Under the pieces are notes generated by a model. It did no database searches. It had not been told where the DNA came from and was given only the letters and a program-made list of their open reading frames with translations. From Dysgonomonadaceae bacterium zrk40 (GTDB lineage: Bacteria > Bacteroidota > Bacteroidia > Bacteroidales > Dysgonomonadaceae), in assembly GCA_016916535.1 (NCBI GenBank), contig CP070276.1, forward strand, positions 2,542,001 to 2,606,000: a DNA stretch of 64,000 nt, in the 5' to 3' direction. The number at the start of each line of letters is the position of its first letter. The first letter of the stretch is position 1. A program made the position numbers and the translations under genes. Shown piece after piece: positions 62,057 through 64,000 of the stretch.

Positions 62057-64000
62057 ATGAAAAATATTGTATCTCCTCTTATACTCTCTTTATCTTTTTT
62101 TCTGATTCTTGTCTCCTCCTGCGGAACATCTACATATGAGAAGCATGGGAAGATCAGCAATCCTTCTGTATCTGAAGTGTTGGGGAAATTTGATGAACCC
62201 CCGGTTGAATATTCACTTTCCTTTTACTGGGGGTGGGACGGAAATGTGACGGAAGAGGTGATGGCCCGCGATTTGGACACTTTCCGGGCAAACAACGTCC
62301 ATATTGTCTCTCTGGAGGCGGGCTATGAGATGGGTGCTTCCTATCTCTCCGATGGATGGTTTATGAAGGTTGATACAGCTGTTCAACTGGCAAAAGAGAG
62401 GGATATGCGGCTCTACCTGGTGGATGAGGGGAAATATCCGAGCGGTTTTGCCGGAGGGATGATCGCCGACAAAGTGCCGGAGTTGGGAATGAAAACAGTG
62501 GTTCCCTGTGACAGCCTGATCATATTGAAAGGGAATGAATCCATCAATATTACCTTGCCGGAAGAGGTGTTGAGTGCAGCTGCTTTCAACAGGGAGGATA
62601 ATTTGATTGAAATGCTGGAAATTAAGGAGGGTTCGCTTAACTGGAAAGCTCCGGAGGGTGAGTGGACCATCGTAATGGTCAAACATCTGTTGCGATCATC
62701 ACCCACCCGTTCAGTGAATAATCCCACCAGGGGGAAAGACTCCTCACATGCTTTGATTGATTATCTGGACGCTGATGCAACCGGTAAATTCATTGAGTTC
62801 ACACATGAGGAGTACAAAAAATATGTGGGAGAGGAGTTTGGAAAGTCCATTCTCGGTTTTCGCGGCGATGAACCGGATTACTCCATCAGGGGCTTTCCCT
62901 GGACACCCTCTCTATTTGATGCATTCAAGAGCCGAAAAGGATATGATCTCCAGCCTTTCCTCGCCGCTCTTTTTGCTGAGCAACTTACCGATGAACTGCG
63001 CCGCGTGAAGGCGGACTACTGGGATGTGTGGTCGGCTTTGTTTGCAGATCACTTTTTTAAAATACAGGCCGACTGGTGTTCGGCAAACAACTTGGACTAC
63101 CTGGTGCACCTGAACCACGAGGATGATTTAATAAAACTGATTCGCTCGGAAGGAGATCTTTTCAGAACCCTTCGTTCGGTTCAGATGCCGGGGGTGGATG
63201 CCATCTGGCACCAGATATGGCCGGGTGAGGTAAACCCGATCTACCCCAAATATGCCTCTTCTATGGCACACCTGAGCGGTCAACCCAGGTCCTTTACCGA
63301 GAGCTTTGCTGCTTACATGCCTCGTCCTGATCTGGACCAGGCCAAATGGATCTTGGATCAACAACTGGTAAGGGGAATCAACATGGTGGAGGTAATGTTC
63401 GTCCCGGCGTCCAGCAGAGGCCGCGCAGGTATGATGGGCTGGCTGACGGATGAGCGATTTTCAGAGGTGGCCAAGTATATACACAGGGCATGTTATCTCC
63501 TCTCTCAGGGAACACCGGCGGCGAGACTGGCGTTTCTCTACCCCGTAAGCAGTATCTGGCTGGGTGATCAAGCTGTGGATAGCTGTGCCGGTACAATCAT
63601 GCAGCAACTGCTCGAAACCCAGAATGATTTCGACCTGATAGATGAAGAAGCCATAGCATCACTGATGACTCTTCAGGGAGGCGGATTTATCAACAAAAGC
63701 GGACAAACCTACACAACCATCATTGTTCCGCCGCTCACCGCCCTCTCTTCTGTAGCTATTGACCGATTAAAAGCATTCCAGAGTGGGGGAGGAAGAGTGA
63801 TTTCCATCGGCAATGATTCAATTCTCTCGGTAAATGAGAATTTCCGCAATGCACAGTGTATCCCCTTTCACTGGGATATTGAAGAGCCATCCGGCATGTT
63901 GACACCAAAGGTGCTGGATGCGATGGGTGTTTCTGATGTTCAACTTGACAGTCCCTCATCTACTATAAAATATAACCATCGCAGATGGAAAGATGCAGAT
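62057..64000 (+). CDS. GH106-like glycoside hydrolase lipoprotein (3' end beyond window)
   Basis: An open frame of 648 codons from the ATG at 62057 to the right edge. The lipobox is LVSSC (Cys22). SLSFYWGWDGNVTEEVMARD and VHIVSLEAGYEMGASYLSDG parallel the WWW-x-G-N and GGVEI segments of GH106 but are clearly divergent. DEGKYPSGFAGG aligns with the GMGVDMNNGTGWPFGG region. FRGDEPDYSIRGFPWTPSLF, SFTESFAAYMPRPDLDQAK and a Rossmann-like TYTTIIVPPLTALSS also parallel GH106 and its relatives. It could be a rhamnosidase with other specificity or an unclassified sister family. The usual C-terminal jelly rolls would lie beyond the window. Confidence 0.72.
   Translation, partial: MKNIVSPLILSLSFFLILVSSCGTSTYEKHGKISNPSVSEVLGKFDEPPVEYSLSFYWGWDGNVTEEVMARDLDTFRANNVHIVSLEAGYEMGASYLSDGWFMKVDTAVQLAKERDMRLYLVDEGKYPSGFAGGMIADKVPELGMKTVVPCDSLIILKGNESINITLPEEVLSAAAFNREDNLIEMLEIKEGSLNWKAPEGEWTIVMVKHLLRSSPTRSVNNPTRGKDSSHALIDYLDADATGKFIEFTHEEYKKYVGEEFGKSILGFRGDEPDYSIRGFPWTPSLFDAFKSRKGYDLQPFLAALFAEQLTDELRRVKADYWDVWSALFADHFFKIQADWCSANNLDYLVHLNHEDDLIKLIRSEGDLFRTLRSVQMPGVDAIWHQIWPGEVNPIYPKYASSMAHLSGQPRSFTESFAAYMPRPDLDQAKWILDQQLVRGINMVEVMFVPASSRGRAGMMGWLTDERFSEVAKYIHRACYLLSQGTPAARLAFLYPVSSIWLGDQAVDSCAGTIMQQLLETQNDFDLIDEEAIASLMTLQGGGFINKSGQTYTTIIVPPLTALSSVAIDRLKAFQSGGGRVISIGNDSILSVNENFRNAQCIPFHWDIEEPSGMLTPKVLDAMGVSDVQLDSPSSTIKYNHRRWKDAD

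Overview
The window is a dense polysaccharide utilisation locus (PUL) of a Bacteroidota bacterium, most likely order Bacteroidales. The grounds are three SusC/SusD pairs, many exported or lipoprotein glycan-degrading enzymes with N-terminal signals, promoter elements of the Bacteroidetes type (TTTG / TAnnTTTG), and little use of Shine-Dalgarno sites. The predicted substrate is pectin, chiefly rhamnogalacturonan I (RG-I) with galactan and arabinan side chains. This rests on two GH105 domains, three CE12-type esterase domains, three GH28 domains, a PL26-type RG exolyase, a PL22-like lyase, a GH106 rhamnosidase, several beta-galactosidase-type enzymes (GH2, GH35-like, GH42) and a cytoplasmic L-rhamnose mutarotase. 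Function is inferred from family resemblance; nothing here proves the substrate.

Layout. (A) 1-9.4 kb, minus strand: a GH43-like fragment cut by the window edge, a small exported protein, three alpha/beta-hydrolase esterases, a GH3 and a GH42. (B) 9.6-11.9 kb, plus strand: two tandem, closely related LacI-type regulators, divergent from GH42. (C) 39.6-11.9 kb, minus strand: a tightly packed operon-like run with several 4-11 bp overlaps. In transcription order it holds a Gfo/Idh/MocA oxidoreductase, SusC, SusD, a serine-type sulfatase, GH2, a GH105-CE12 fusion, rhamnose mutarotase, CE12, GH105, a GH28-GH43-like fusion, GH2, GH106, GH2 and CE12. (D) 39.6-40.65 kb: an AT-rich 1 kb divergent intergenic region with a 22-bp perfect inverted repeat and the C-terminal remnant of an IS4-like transposase. 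(E) 40.65-52.8 kb, plus strand: SusC, SusD, PL26-type lyase, a DUF6250-like protein, GH28, a PL22-like lyase and a CBM9-like/PKD protein. (F) 53.05 kb to the right edge, plus strand: SusC, SusD, a GH35-like/DUF5597 enzyme, a DUF4861-like protein, GH28 and a GH106-like lipoprotein running off the window.

How it could work. The three SusCD complexes would import different oligosaccharides released at the surface. CE12 esterases and other esterases would remove acetyl or other esters. GH28 and PL26/PL22 enzymes would cut the galacturonan and RG backbone. GH105 enzymes would remove unsaturated uronic acids left by lyases. GH106 would release L-rhamnose, and GH2/GH35/GH42/GH3/GH43 enzymes would trim side chains. 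Released rhamnose would be interconverted between anomers by the mutarotase before catabolism elsewhere. No hybrid two-component or ECF-sigma/anti-sigma regulator is visible, so the LacI pair are the only regulators in view.

The most distinctive features are a strong hairpin directly after each of the three susD genes, two fused enzymes (GH28-GH43-like and GH105-CE12), a sulfatase in a pectin-type locus, the IS4 relic between the divergent halves, a 14-bp palindrome upstream of GH3 that could be a LacI-type operator, and a divergent GH106-like enzyme at the right edge.
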